In this document: positions 1 through 6,500 of the stretch, piece by piece
Numbering within the stretch: the stretch's first letter is position 1
Layout: each line of letters begins with the position of its first letter
Notes under the pieces: generated by a model
The model's database searches: none
Told to the model about the DNA's origin: nothing
Seen by the model: only the letters and a program-made list of their open reading frames with translations
From: an uncultured Acidimicrobiales bacterium
Lineage (GTDB): Bacteria; Actinomycetota; Acidimicrobiia; Acidimicrobiales; Iamiaceae
Assembly: GCA_937926025.1 (NCBI GenBank)
Contig: CALANQ010000160.1
Location: 1 to 10,498, forward strand
Reading direction: 5' to 3'
Length of the DNA stretch: 10,498 nt
Program-made: the position numbers and the translations under genes

Positions 1-1683
1 CCACTGGAACGCCGTGTACGAGAGCTCGTGGCCGAAGGCGAAGCGGGCGGGCACGCCGGCGGTGTCGTGGAAGCGGTACCCGACGAACGGCCCCTCCCGG
101 TACTGGGTCTGGCGGGGCTGGCCGGGGAAGTTGCGGTCGGCAGGCAGCTGGGCCACGTGCTCGGGGATGCTCTCGGCAAGGCGACCACCGGGCTCGGCGT
201 CGCCGAACAGCACGTCGACGGCACCGCCGGCACCGGCCTGCCCGCCCAGCCAGCACTCCAGGACGGCACCCACCCGGTCGGAGAACGGCAGGTGTACGGC
301 CCCACCGTTGCTGAGCACCACCACGACGGGGGCCGGGAGGGCGGCCAGCGCCTCGATGACGGCGATCTGGCCCTCGGGCAGGTCGAGGGTGGCCCGGTCG
401 AAGCCCTCGGACTCCATCGGCGCGGGCAGGCCGCCGGCGAACACCACGACATCAGCACCGGCGGCAGCGGCGAGGGCGGCGTCGAGCAGGTCGTCGGTGG
501 TGGCACCGGTCGACGGGTCGTAGGCGGGGGCGTAGACCACCTCGGTATCGGGCGCGACGCGGGTCCGGACCTCGTCGATCAGCTTGTCGACGCGGGTCGG
601 GTTCACCTGGGAGCTGCCGGCCCCCTGGAACCGGGGGTGCTCGGCGAACGCACCCACGACGGCGACGCGGTGCAGCCCATCGGCCGCCAGCGGCAGGACG
701 CCGTCGTTGGCGAGCAGCACGGACCCGGCGGCCGCAGCCCGACGGCCCAGGGCGTGGTGGGCGTCGGGGTCGGAGGTCGGCCGGTCCCGGCGGGCCCGCT
801 GGAGCAGGGCGACGACCCGCTCGGCGCACCGGTCCACGTCGGCCTCGTCCAGCTCGCCGGACTCGATGGCGGCCAGCACGGCGGCGTCCCACGCCCCGCC
901 GCTGCCCGGCATCTCCAGGTCGAGCCCGGCCCGGATGCCGGCCACGCGGTCGTTGGCGGCGCCCCAGTCGGTCATCACCAGGCCCTCGAAGCCCCACGTG
1001 TCGCGCAGCACCTCCTGCAGCAGGTGGTGGTGCTCGGACGCGTAGGTGCCGTTGACCAGGTTGTAGGAGCACATGACGGTCCAGGGCGCCGACTCCTTCA
1101 CGGCGATCTCGAAGCCGGTCAGGTACAGCTCCCGCAGGGTCCGCTCGTCCACGACGGCGTCGACGATGAAGCGGTGGCCCTCGTGGTTGTTGACGGCGTA
1201 GTGCTTGAGGCTGGTGCCGATGCCCTGGGACTGGACGCCCCGGATCATGGCGGCGGCGAGCTTCCCGCTCAGCACCGGATCCTCGGACAGGTACTCGAAG
1301 CACCGGCCGCCGGCCGGGTGGCGCTTGATGTTGATGCCCGGCCCCAGGACGACGGCCACGCCCTGCTCCGCGGCCTCCTCGCCCAGCGCGACACCGACCT
1401 CCTCGAGCAGGTCGGCGTCCCAGCTGGAGCCCAGCGCGGCCGCCGTCGGGAAGCAGGTGGCCGGCACGGATCCGTGCAGCCCGAGGTGTTCGCCGCCCCG
1501 AGGCTGGTGGCGCAGACCGTGCGGGCCGTCCGCCACGTCGATGCCCTCGATGCCGAACGCCGGCACCGCCTCCAACGAGAACCGATCGGAGCCCGACAGG
1601 AGCCGGACCTTGGTGGCCCGATCGAGCCCGGCGACCACGTCGGCAGCGGTCGGGGCGGGTGCGTCGTCGGAGGCGGGGCTCAT
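1..1683 (-). CDS. Glycoside hydrolase family 3 beta-glucosidase (3' end outside window)
   Basis: Likely hydrolyses terminal beta-linked glucose (or xylose) from oligosaccharides or glycosides. The minus frame is open from ATG at 1683 to the window edge, 561 codons with no stop. The N-terminal TIM-barrel domain (about 1-300) shows GRCFEYLSEDP near 127, KHYAVNNHE near 160 and the nucleophile motif VMTDWGA with Asp239. The C-terminal alpha/beta sandwich (about 315-510) starts at SVLLANDGVLPL and contains GAGSSQVNP, SEGFDR (Glu near 426 is the likely acid/base) and GGRLAESIP. The GHELSYTAF stretch at the edge normally precedes a fibronectin III-like domain, which must lie outside. No PA14 insert or signal peptide is visible, so it is probably cytoplasmic, acting on imported sugars. 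It has no Shine-Dalgarno sequence and a TACGCT box six bases upstream, which suggests leaderless translation. It is divergent from the rsbQ-like gene. The family is certain; the substrate is not. Confidence 0.93.
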   Translation of the reverse strand, partial: MSPASDDAPAPTAADVVAGLDRATKVRLLSGSDRFSLEAVPAFGIEGIDVADGPHGLRHQPRGGEHLGLHGSVPATCFPTAAALGSSWDADLLEEVGVALGEEAAEQGVAVVLGPGINIKRHPAGGRCFEYLSEDPVLSGKLAAAMIRGVQSQGIGTSLKHYAVNNHEGHRFIVDAVVDERTLRELYLTGFEIAVKESAPWTVMCSYNLVNGTYASEHHHLLQEVLRDTWGFEGLVMTDWGAANDRVAGIRAGLDLEMPGSGGAWDAAVLAAIESGELDEADVDRCAERVVALLQRARRDRPTSDPDAHHALGRRAAAAGSVLLANDGVLPLAADGLHRVAVVGAFAEHPRFQGAGSSQVNPTRVDKLIDEVRTRVAPDTEVVYAPAYDPSTGATTDDLLDAALAAAAGADVVVFAGGLPAPMESEGFDRATLDLPEGQIAVIEALAALPAPVVVVLSNGGAVHLPFSDRVGAVLECWLGGQAGAGGAVDVLFGDAEPGGRLAESIPEHVAQLPADRNFPGQPRQTQYREGPFVGYRFHDTAGVPARFAFGHELSYTAFQW

Positions 1684-1689
1684 GCGGGG

Positions 1690-1695
1690 AGCGTA
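1690..1695 (-). promoter_or_regulatory. Putative -10 box (TACGCT), leaderless start of the GH3 gene
   Basis: On the minus strand TACGCT fits the actinobacterial -10 pattern TAnnnT and is followed after six bases by the ATG at 1683. The transcript would begin at or next to the start codon. No purine-rich ribosome site is present between them. No clear -35 is visible. Confidence 0.45.
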
Positions 1696-1742
1696 GGGGA
1701 ACCCGTCCGTCGGCTTCCCGGGCCGGCCTCCGGATCGGGGCG

Positions 1743-1748
1743 TAGATT
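1743..1748 (+). promoter_or_regulatory. Putative -10 box (TAGATT), leaderless start of the rsbQ-like operon
   Basis: TAGATT matches TAnnnT and lies eight bases before the ATG at 1757, so the predicted start of transcription coincides with the start codon. The sequence between has no Shine-Dalgarno motif. No convincing -35 is seen about 17 bases further upstream. This is the only clear candidate promoter for the four-gene plus-strand run. Confidence 0.5.
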
Positions 1749-1756
1749 GCGGGCTG

Positions 1757-2560
1757 ATGGACGTGTGGGAGCGGAACCAGGTCACGGCGCGGGGACCGGA
1801 GGCGGCCCCGGGCATGGTGTTCGCCCACGGGTTCGGCTGCGACCAGAACATGTGGCGCCACGTCGCCCCGGCGTTCGAGGACCGGTACCGGGTGGTCACC
1901 TACGACCACATCGGCTTCGGTCGGTCCGACCTGGCCTCGTTCGACCCGGTCCGCCACGGCTCGCTCCAGGGCTACGCCGATGACCTGCTGGAGATCGTCG
2001 AGACCCTCGGCCTGCACGACACGGTGTTCGTGGGGCACTCGGTCGCCGCCATGATCGGCGTCCGCGCTGCGGTGACCGACCCGGGCGCGTTCGCGGCTCT
2101 GGTCATGGTGTGCCCGTCACCTCGCTACATCGATGCCCCCGGCTACTCCGGCGGGTTCAGCGAGGAGGAGATCGAGGGCCTGCTCGACCAGCTCGACGCC
2201 AACTACCTCGGCTGGTCGGCGGCCATGGCCCCGGTGATCATGGGCAACGCGGAGCGGCCCGAGCTGGGTGAGGAGCTCACCAACTCGTTCTGCCGCACCG
2301 ACCCCCGGATCGCCGAGTCCTTCGCCCGGGTCACGTTCCTCTCGGACTCCCGGGCCGACCTGCCCAAGGTGGAGGCGCCGACGCTGGTCCTCCAGACCAC
2401 CAACGACGCGATCGCCCCCGACGTCGTCGGCCGGTTCGTCGCGGACCAGCTGCCGCACAGCACCTTCACCCACCTCGACGCCTCCGGCCACTGCCCCAAC
2501 CTCAGCGCGCCAGCCGAGACCTCGGCGGCGATCGAGGCGTTCCTCGCCTCCCTCGGGTGA
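1757..2560 (+). CDS. rsbQ: RsbQ-like alpha/beta hydrolase
   Basis: A 267-residue cytosolic alpha/beta hydrolase. In Bacillus subtilis RsbQ is needed for the PAS-PP2C phosphatase RsbP to activate sigma-B under energy stress, and RsbQ is related to the plant receptors KAI2/D14. The sequence shows HGFGCDQNMW at 24-33 (oxyanion region), nucleophile elbow GHSVAAMIG with Ser95, acid Asp217 in NDAIAP and His245 in GHCPNLS. Length, triad spacing and stretches such as the GGF.EE region near 132 resemble RsbQ itself (269 residues, triad near 96/219/247 from memory) rather than a generic haloperoxidase. The lid region is about 120-190. It overlaps the downstream PP2C gene by four bases (GTGA), the expected partner arrangement. 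Start is chosen from the -10 box just upstream and the N-terminal similarity. The natural ligand or substrate is unknown. Confidence 0.85.
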   Translation: MDVWERNQVTARGPEAAPGMVFAHGFGCDQNMWRHVAPAFEDRYRVVTYDHIGFGRSDLASFDPVRHGSLQGYADDLLEIVETLGLHDTVFVGHSVAAMIGVRAAVTDPGAFAALVMVCPSPRYIDAPGYSGGFSEEEIEGLLDQLDANYLGWSAAMAPVIMGNAERPELGEELTNSFCRTDPRIAESFARVTFLSDSRADLPKVEAPTLVLQTTNDAIAPDVVGRFVADQLPHSTFTHLDASGHCPNLSAPAETSAAIEAFLASLG

Positions 2561-3723
2561 CCGGGCCCGGCGGACCGGTGGGCGAACCGGCGAGCGAACC
2601 GCCGTCCACGTCCCGCTGGGCGCAGCTCGTCCTCGCCCCCGACGGGACGATCACCGCGATCGACGACGTGGCGCTGGCCTGGACGGGCCGCACCGCCGAC
2701 GACCTCGTGGGGGTGGCACCGTTCAGCTCGCTGCTCACCGCCGGCGGCCGGATCTACCACGAGACCCACTTCGCCCCGCTGCTCCACCTCCAGGGCTCGG
2801 TCCACGAGGTGGCGTTCGACCTGCGCCGCTCCGACGGCAGCACCATCGCCGTGCTGGCCCACGCCGTGCTCCACCGCGACGACGCCGGCGAAGCCGATCG
2901 CATCGAGGTGTCGCTGCTCGACGCCACCATCCGCCGCAGCTACGAACGGGAGCTGCTGCGAGCCCGGCGCGACGCAGAGCTGGCCGAGCGCCAGGTCCGC
3001 AGCATCGCCGAGGCGCTCCAGCGCAGCCTGCTCCAACGCCCCGACCTCCCCACCGACCTGGTCTCCGTCGAGACCCGCTACCGCCCGGCGGTCGACGAGC
3101 TGGAGGTGGGTGGCGACTGGCACGACGCCTTCCCCGTCGACGCCGCCACCATCGGCATCTCGGTCGGCGACGTCGTCGGCAAGGGCATCGACGCGGCGTG
3201 CGCCATGGGCCAGGTGCGCAGCGCCCTGCGCGCCCTCGCCCGGACCGGCTGCGGGCCGGCCTCGGTGCTGGCCGAGCTCGACCGCTTCGTGAAGACGGTG
3301 CCCGACGCCTACGCCTCCACGGCCATCTACGCCGAGGTCGGCCTCGGCTCGCTCCAGCTGTCGTACGCGGCCGCTGGCCACCCGCCGCCCATCGTGGCCC
3401 GGGCCGATGGCAGCACGGAGCTGGTCTGGGGCGGGCGCTCCACCCCGATCGGCGCCCCGCCGCCCCGCGGGGCCCGGGCCGAGGGGACCGTGGCGCTCCA
3501 GCGCGGCGACCGGGTCCTGCTCTACACCGACGGCCTGTGCGAACGGCAGGACCGGCTCCCCGACGACGGGTTCGCGCTGGTGGCCGAGCGGCTGGCGGCC
3601 ACGCGGACGCTTCCGCTCGCCGAGGCCGCCGACGAACTGATCGGCGCCCGGCTCACCTACGACGCCCTGCCCGACGACACCTGCCTCCTCCTGCTCGAGG
3701 TCCGTCCCCCGGATGGCGCCTGA
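2557..3723 (+). CDS. rsbP: RsbP-like PAS-PP2C (SpoIIE-type) serine phosphatase
   Basis: A 388-residue soluble signalling phosphatase, expected to dephosphorylate a phosphoserine on an anti-anti-sigma factor (RsbV/SpoIIAA type). Residues about 20-122 form a PAS sensor domain (APDGTITAIDD, RIYHETHFAPLL, RRSDGS). Residues about 123-160 are a charged, probably coiled-coil helical linker (RRSYERELLRARRDAELAER). Residues about 165-382 are the PP2C domain with its metal-binding acids in place: VGGDWHD (Asp187), SVGDVVGKG (Asp205), YTDG (Asp325) and PDDTCLLLL (Asp373/374). AAAGHPPPIV near 271 is also typical. PAS, coiled coil, PP2C is the order of Bacillus RsbP (about 400 residues). The start is GTG at 2557, overlapping the rsbQ-like stop as GTGA, so translation is probably coupled. 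No transmembrane segment is seen. The cognate anti-anti-sigma gene is not in the window. Function is likely; the specific regulon is unknown. Confidence 0.85.
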   Translation: MTGPGGPVGEPASEPPSTSRWAQLVLAPDGTITAIDDVALAWTGRTADDLVGVAPFSSLLTAGGRIYHETHFAPLLHLQGSVHEVAFDLRRSDGSTIAVLAHAVLHRDDAGEADRIEVSLLDATIRRSYERELLRARRDAELAERQVRSIAEALQRSLLQRPDLPTDLVSVETRYRPAVDELEVGGDWHDAFPVDAATIGISVGDVVGKGIDAACAMGQVRSALRALARTGCGPASVLAELDRFVKTVPDAYASTAIYAEVGLGSLQLSYAAAGHPPPIVARADGSTELVWGGRSTPIGAPPPRGARAEGTVALQRGDRVLLYTDGLCERQDRLPDDGFALVAERLAATRTLPLAEAADELIGARLTYDALPDDTCLLLLEVRPPDGA

Positions 3724-3731
3724 CGACGTGC

Positions 3732-3736
3732 GAAGG
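3732..3736 (+). promoter_or_regulatory. Shine-Dalgarno GAAGG deciding the start of the PLC-like gene
   Basis: GAAGG lies eight bases before ATG 3745, an ideal distance. It overlaps the alternative in-frame GTG at 3736, which it therefore cannot serve. This favours ATG 3745 as the start. Confidence 0.6.
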
Positions 3737-3744
3737 TGACGGCG

Positions 3745-5199
3745 ATGGGTCCGCTCTCACGTCGCCGCTTCCTCCAGCTCGGTGCCGCGGCGGCCGCCAG
3801 CGCTGTCGGCGGCGCCTGCTCCTCGGACTCGTCGCGCGCCGATGCCGACCTCGACGGCATCCCCGACGCCGAAGAGGTCACCACCACCGAGCTGAGCGAC
3901 GCCCGGCAGGGCCGGCTGTCCGACGTGCAGCACGTGATCGTGATCATGCAGACCGGGGCGTCGTTCGACCAGGTCTTCGGCGCCCGGCCCGGCGTCCGCG
4001 GGTTCGACGATCCCGACGTGGCGACGCTGCCCACCGGCCAGCCCGTCTGGTACCAGCCGAACCCCGGCAACGCCGACGGGCACACGCTGCCGTACCCGCT
4101 GGCCGTCGCCGGCCCCGGCCCGACCTGCACGCCCGCCATCGAGGCCAGCTGGACCGCCCAGCACCGGGCCCGGGCCAACGGCCGGATGGACGGCTTCGCC
4201 ACCAACATGGGCGACCTGTCGCTCGGCTACTACCAGCCCGGTGACCTGCCCTGGTACCACGCGCTGGCCGACGAGTTCACGCTCTGCACATCGTGGTTCT
4301 CCTCGGTCCTCGGGCCCGCCAACCCCAACCGGGTGCTGGCCCTGAGCGGCACCATCGACCCCACCAACAAGGCCGGCGGACCCGTCATCGACGACCGGGC
4401 CACCCGCTTCGGCTGGGAGACCTACCCGGAGCGCCTGGAGCGGGCCGGGGTCGGCTGGCGCCTCTACGCCGATGCCGCCAGCCGGTCCGCCAGCGGGCTC
4501 GCCAGCTTCGTCCAGTTCCAGGAGGCCGCTCCTCCGCACCCGCTGTGGGACGCCGGCACCCGCGACCGCAGCATCGAGGACTTCGAGGCCGACTGCGCCG
4601 CCAACCTGCTGCCGTGGGTGTCGTGGGTGGCCGTCCCCGATCCGCCCGCCGCGGCCGGCGGCCTCGGGTGGATCGGCCAGCAGGCGTTCGCGGCCCGAGC
4701 CGTTGCCGCGGTGATGGGCAACCCCGAGCTGTGGAAGGGATCGATGATCGTCCTGACCCACGCCACCAACGGCGGGTTCTTCGACCACGTCGACCCGCCC
4801 ACCCCACCCGACGATGCGCTCAGCGAGTTCGTCGGGCCCGAGCCGATCGGCCTCGGCTTCCGGGTCCCCGGTCTGGTGCTGTCGCCGTGGAGCCGCGGCG
4901 GGGTCGTGCACGACACCGTCGTCGACCACACCTCGATCCTCCAGTTCCTCGAGCTGCGCTTCGGGGTGGAGGCCCCGCTGATCAGCCCGTGGCGGCGGGA
5001 GCGCACCAGCAACCTGCTCGACACCCTGGACCTGGGATCGTTCGACCCGTCGGTCCCCGACCTGCCCGCCCCGACCCCCGCGCCGGCGAACGGGATCTGC
5101 TTCGACGGCGCGTGGCCCGGCGCGCCGTCGCCCCAGGCACCGCCGCCGACCCCGCCTGATCGGCCGATACCATCGCCGCCGCCCACGTCGGGCCGGTGA
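3745..5199 (+). CDS. Tat-exported phospholipase C/acid phosphatase-family protein, probably catalytically degenerate
   Basis: A 484-residue exported protein of the phosphoesterase family that includes bacterial phospholipase C and AcpA-type acid phosphatase. The N-terminus has a Tat motif SRRRFLQ (5-11), then an Ala-rich segment ending GGAC (Cys25), a weak lipobox. A DADLDGIPDAEE stretch (33-44) resembles calcium-binding thrombospondin type-3 loops. Family landmarks are clear: GRMDGFATNMG, DLPWYHALADEFTLC, LGPANPNR, GGFFDHVDPP and VDHTSILQFLELRFG. The usual catalytic residues differ: ENRSFD reads TGASFD (70-75), the Thr of GPTxPNR is Ala192, the His of the S-x-HPP motif appears to be Asp299, and the DE of YDExGGFFDHV is Ala340-Thr341. 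Membership is therefore secure but phosphodiester hydrolysis is doubtful. The C-terminal 40 residues are Pro-rich. It starts 21 bases after the rsbP-like stop and ends 13 bases before the esterase, consistent with one operon. A binding or structural role is an inference. Confidence 0.82.
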   Translation: MGPLSRRRFLQLGAAAAASAVGGACSSDSSRADADLDGIPDAEEVTTTELSDARQGRLSDVQHVIVIMQTGASFDQVFGARPGVRGFDDPDVATLPTGQPVWYQPNPGNADGHTLPYPLAVAGPGPTCTPAIEASWTAQHRARANGRMDGFATNMGDLSLGYYQPGDLPWYHALADEFTLCTSWFSSVLGPANPNRVLALSGTIDPTNKAGGPVIDDRATRFGWETYPERLERAGVGWRLYADAASRSASGLASFVQFQEAAPPHPLWDAGTRDRSIEDFEADCAANLLPWVSWVAVPDPPAAAGGLGWIGQQAFAARAVAAVMGNPELWKGSMIVLTHATNGGFFDHVDPPTPPDDALSEFVGPEPIGLGFRVPGLVLSPWSRGGVVHDTVVDHTSILQFLELRFGVEAPLISPWRRERTSNLLDTLDLGSFDPSVPDLPAPTPAPANGICFDGAWPGAPSPQAPPPTPPDRPIPSPPPTSGR

Positions 5200-5202
5200 C
5201 CC

Positions 5203-5207
5203 AGGAG
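5203..5207 (+). promoter_or_regulatory. Shine-Dalgarno AGGAG of the lipoprotein esterase
   Basis: AGGAG lies five bases before ATG 5213 in the 13-base gap after the PLC-like gene. It supports that start and co-transcription with the gene before it. Confidence 0.6.
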
Positions 5208-5212
5208 ATCCC

Positions 5213-6325
5213 ATGCGCCGCACCCCACGCCCCACCGCCCTCGGCCTCGCCGCCGTCGCCCTGGCCAGCGCGCTGATCCTCGCCGCCTGCTCGGGCAGCT
5301 CCGACGCCGGCGGCTCCTCCGACGGGGGCTCCAACGGGTCGTCCGACGGGTCGACCACCACCACCACCGTCACCGCCGCCCCGGCCGGCGAGAAGGCCGA
5401 CGGACCGGCCGTGCCCTCCGCCGGCTGCGGCGAGTCCGTGCAGAACGGCGTGCTGGAGGAGAAGCAGTTCCTCGACGACAGCGAGCGCTGGTTCCTGCTC
5501 ACCACCCCCGACGACATCGACCAGGACACGCCGCTGCCGCTGGTGCTCGACTTCCACGGCCTTTCCGAGGGCGCCGAGGTCCACGCCCGCATGACCGAGC
5601 TGCCGAAGTACGGGCAGGAGCACGGCTTCATCGTGGTCAGCCCGCAGGGCACCGGCACCCCGGTGAAGTGGGCGGTCGACCCCGACATCGAAGCCAACGC
5701 GGACCTGCAGTACACGCAGGACCTGCTGGACCAGCTGGAGGCCGAGCTGTGCATCGACACGTCCCGCGTGTACAGCACGGGCCTGTCGAACGGCGCGTTC
5801 ATGTCCTCGGTGCTGGCCTGCACGATGGCCGACCGCTTCGCCGCCGTCGCCCCCGTCGCCGGGCTCATCCGCCCCGAGTCGTGCGACCCGTCGCGGCCGG
5901 TCCCCGTGCTGGCCATGCACGGGACGGCGGACCCGATCCTGCTGTTCAACGGCGGCGTCGGCGAACGGCTCAACAACGTGCTCGGCGGCGGCAAGATCAG
6001 CGACTCGGTCCCCCCCGACGAGAAGCCCATCCCCGAGGCCGCCCTCGACGGCCTCGGCTACCCCGCCGCCGCCAACGAGTGGGCGCTGGGCAACGGCTGC
6101 ACCGGCGACCCCGTCGACGAGGACCTGTCGGCATCGGTCATCGAGCGCACCTGGGACTGCCCGCCCGACGGCGTGGTCGAGTTCCTGGTGATCGAGGGCG
6201 GCGGCCACACGTGGCCCGGCAGCGAGTTCAGCAACAAGCTCGAGAACATCATGGGCCCCACCGACATGGACACGAACGCCAACGACCTCATCTGGCAGTT
6301 CTTCCAGCGCTTCCAGCTGGGTTGA
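5213..6325 (+). CDS. Secreted lipoprotein esterase, PHB depolymerase/feruloyl esterase (LpqC-like) family
   Basis: A 370-residue alpha/beta hydrolase anchored outside the membrane. The signal peptide ends in a classic lipobox LAAC (Cys26), followed by a low-complexity Gly/Ser/Asp/Thr linker (27-60) as expected for an actinobacterial lipoprotein. The catalytic domain (about 70-370) shows LVLDFHGLSEGA near 110 (oxyanion region), nucleophile elbow GLSNGAFMS with Ser192, AMHGTADPIL with Asp240, and GGGHTWPG with His332. This order and these motifs are typical of the esterase PHB family, which includes extracellular poly(3-hydroxybutyrate) depolymerases, feruloyl and acetylxylan esterases and mycobacterial LpqC. 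Several cysteines (72, 180, 203, 224, 296, 316) could form disulfides. It is the last gene of the apparent operon headed by the rsbQ-like gene. The true ester substrate cannot be told from sequence. Confidence 0.88.
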   Translation: MRRTPRPTALGLAAVALASALILAACSGSSDAGGSSDGGSNGSSDGSTTTTTVTAAPAGEKADGPAVPSAGCGESVQNGVLEEKQFLDDSERWFLLTTPDDIDQDTPLPLVLDFHGLSEGAEVHARMTELPKYGQEHGFIVVSPQGTGTPVKWAVDPDIEANADLQYTQDLLDQLEAELCIDTSRVYSTGLSNGAFMSSVLACTMADRFAAVAPVAGLIRPESCDPSRPVPVLAMHGTADPILLFNGGVGERLNNVLGGGKISDSVPPDEKPIPEAALDGLGYPAAANEWALGNGCTGDPVDEDLSASVIERTWDCPPDGVVEFLVIEGGGHTWPGSEFSNKLENIMGPTDMDTNANDLIWQFFQRFQLG

Positions 6326-6500
6326 GTCTCGTCATCGTTCGGCTGCCCCCCGACGAGCGGTCCCCACCAACAGCGGGGATGGGTTCCGAGCGAAGCGAGC
6401 CCGGGGGAGCCCGAGCGAAGGCAGCCGGGCGTCAGCCCGTCGATCAGCTCGACGAACGGAGCGAAGCGAGTGAGGAGAAGGGGCGATGCGGAGCGAGCCC
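6326..6500. repeat. Convergent intergenic region with GAGCGAAGCGAG-type repeats and small hairpins
   Basis: The 175 bases between two convergent genes hold a degenerate short repeat. Exact GAGCGAAGCGAG occurs at 6388-6399 and 6459-6470, with partial copies at 6413-6420 (GAGCGAAG) and 6490-6497 (GGAGCGAG). Small inverted repeats are present: TCCCC/GGGGA (6361-6379), CGGGC/GCCCG with a four-base loop (6426-6439) and CGTCGA/TCGACG with a five-base loop (6438-6454). The last two share bases and are alternative folds. None is followed by a T tract, so an intrinsic terminator is not clear, though the region must end transcription from both sides. Confidence 0.6.

Noticed and set aside
28..1983. Long plus-strand open frame (651 codons) opposite the GH3 gene
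   Set aside because: Its translation is a Gly/Val/Arg-rich low-complexity product with no family motif, and it lies antisense to a clear GH3 enzyme. Long antisense frames are common in very GC-rich DNA.
3736..3744. GTG 3736 as the start of the PLC-like gene
   Set aside because: The only Shine-Dalgarno (3732-3736) overlaps this codon but is ideally placed for ATG 3745, which still gives a complete Tat motif.
2268..4244. Plus-strand open frame (658 codons) across the rsbQ/rsbP/PLC-like genes
   Set aside because: An Arg/Pro-rich out-of-frame shadow of genes with intact catalytic motifs.
3757..6030. Long minus-strand open frame (757 codons) opposite the PLC-like and esterase genes
   Set aside because: It spans two well-supported plus-strand genes and their junction, and the product is compositionally biased with no recognisable domain.
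6438..6454. Intrinsic terminator between the esterase and flavoprotein genes
   Set aside because: The stem is only six pairs and no T tract follows on either strand; kept only as a hairpin within the repeat region.
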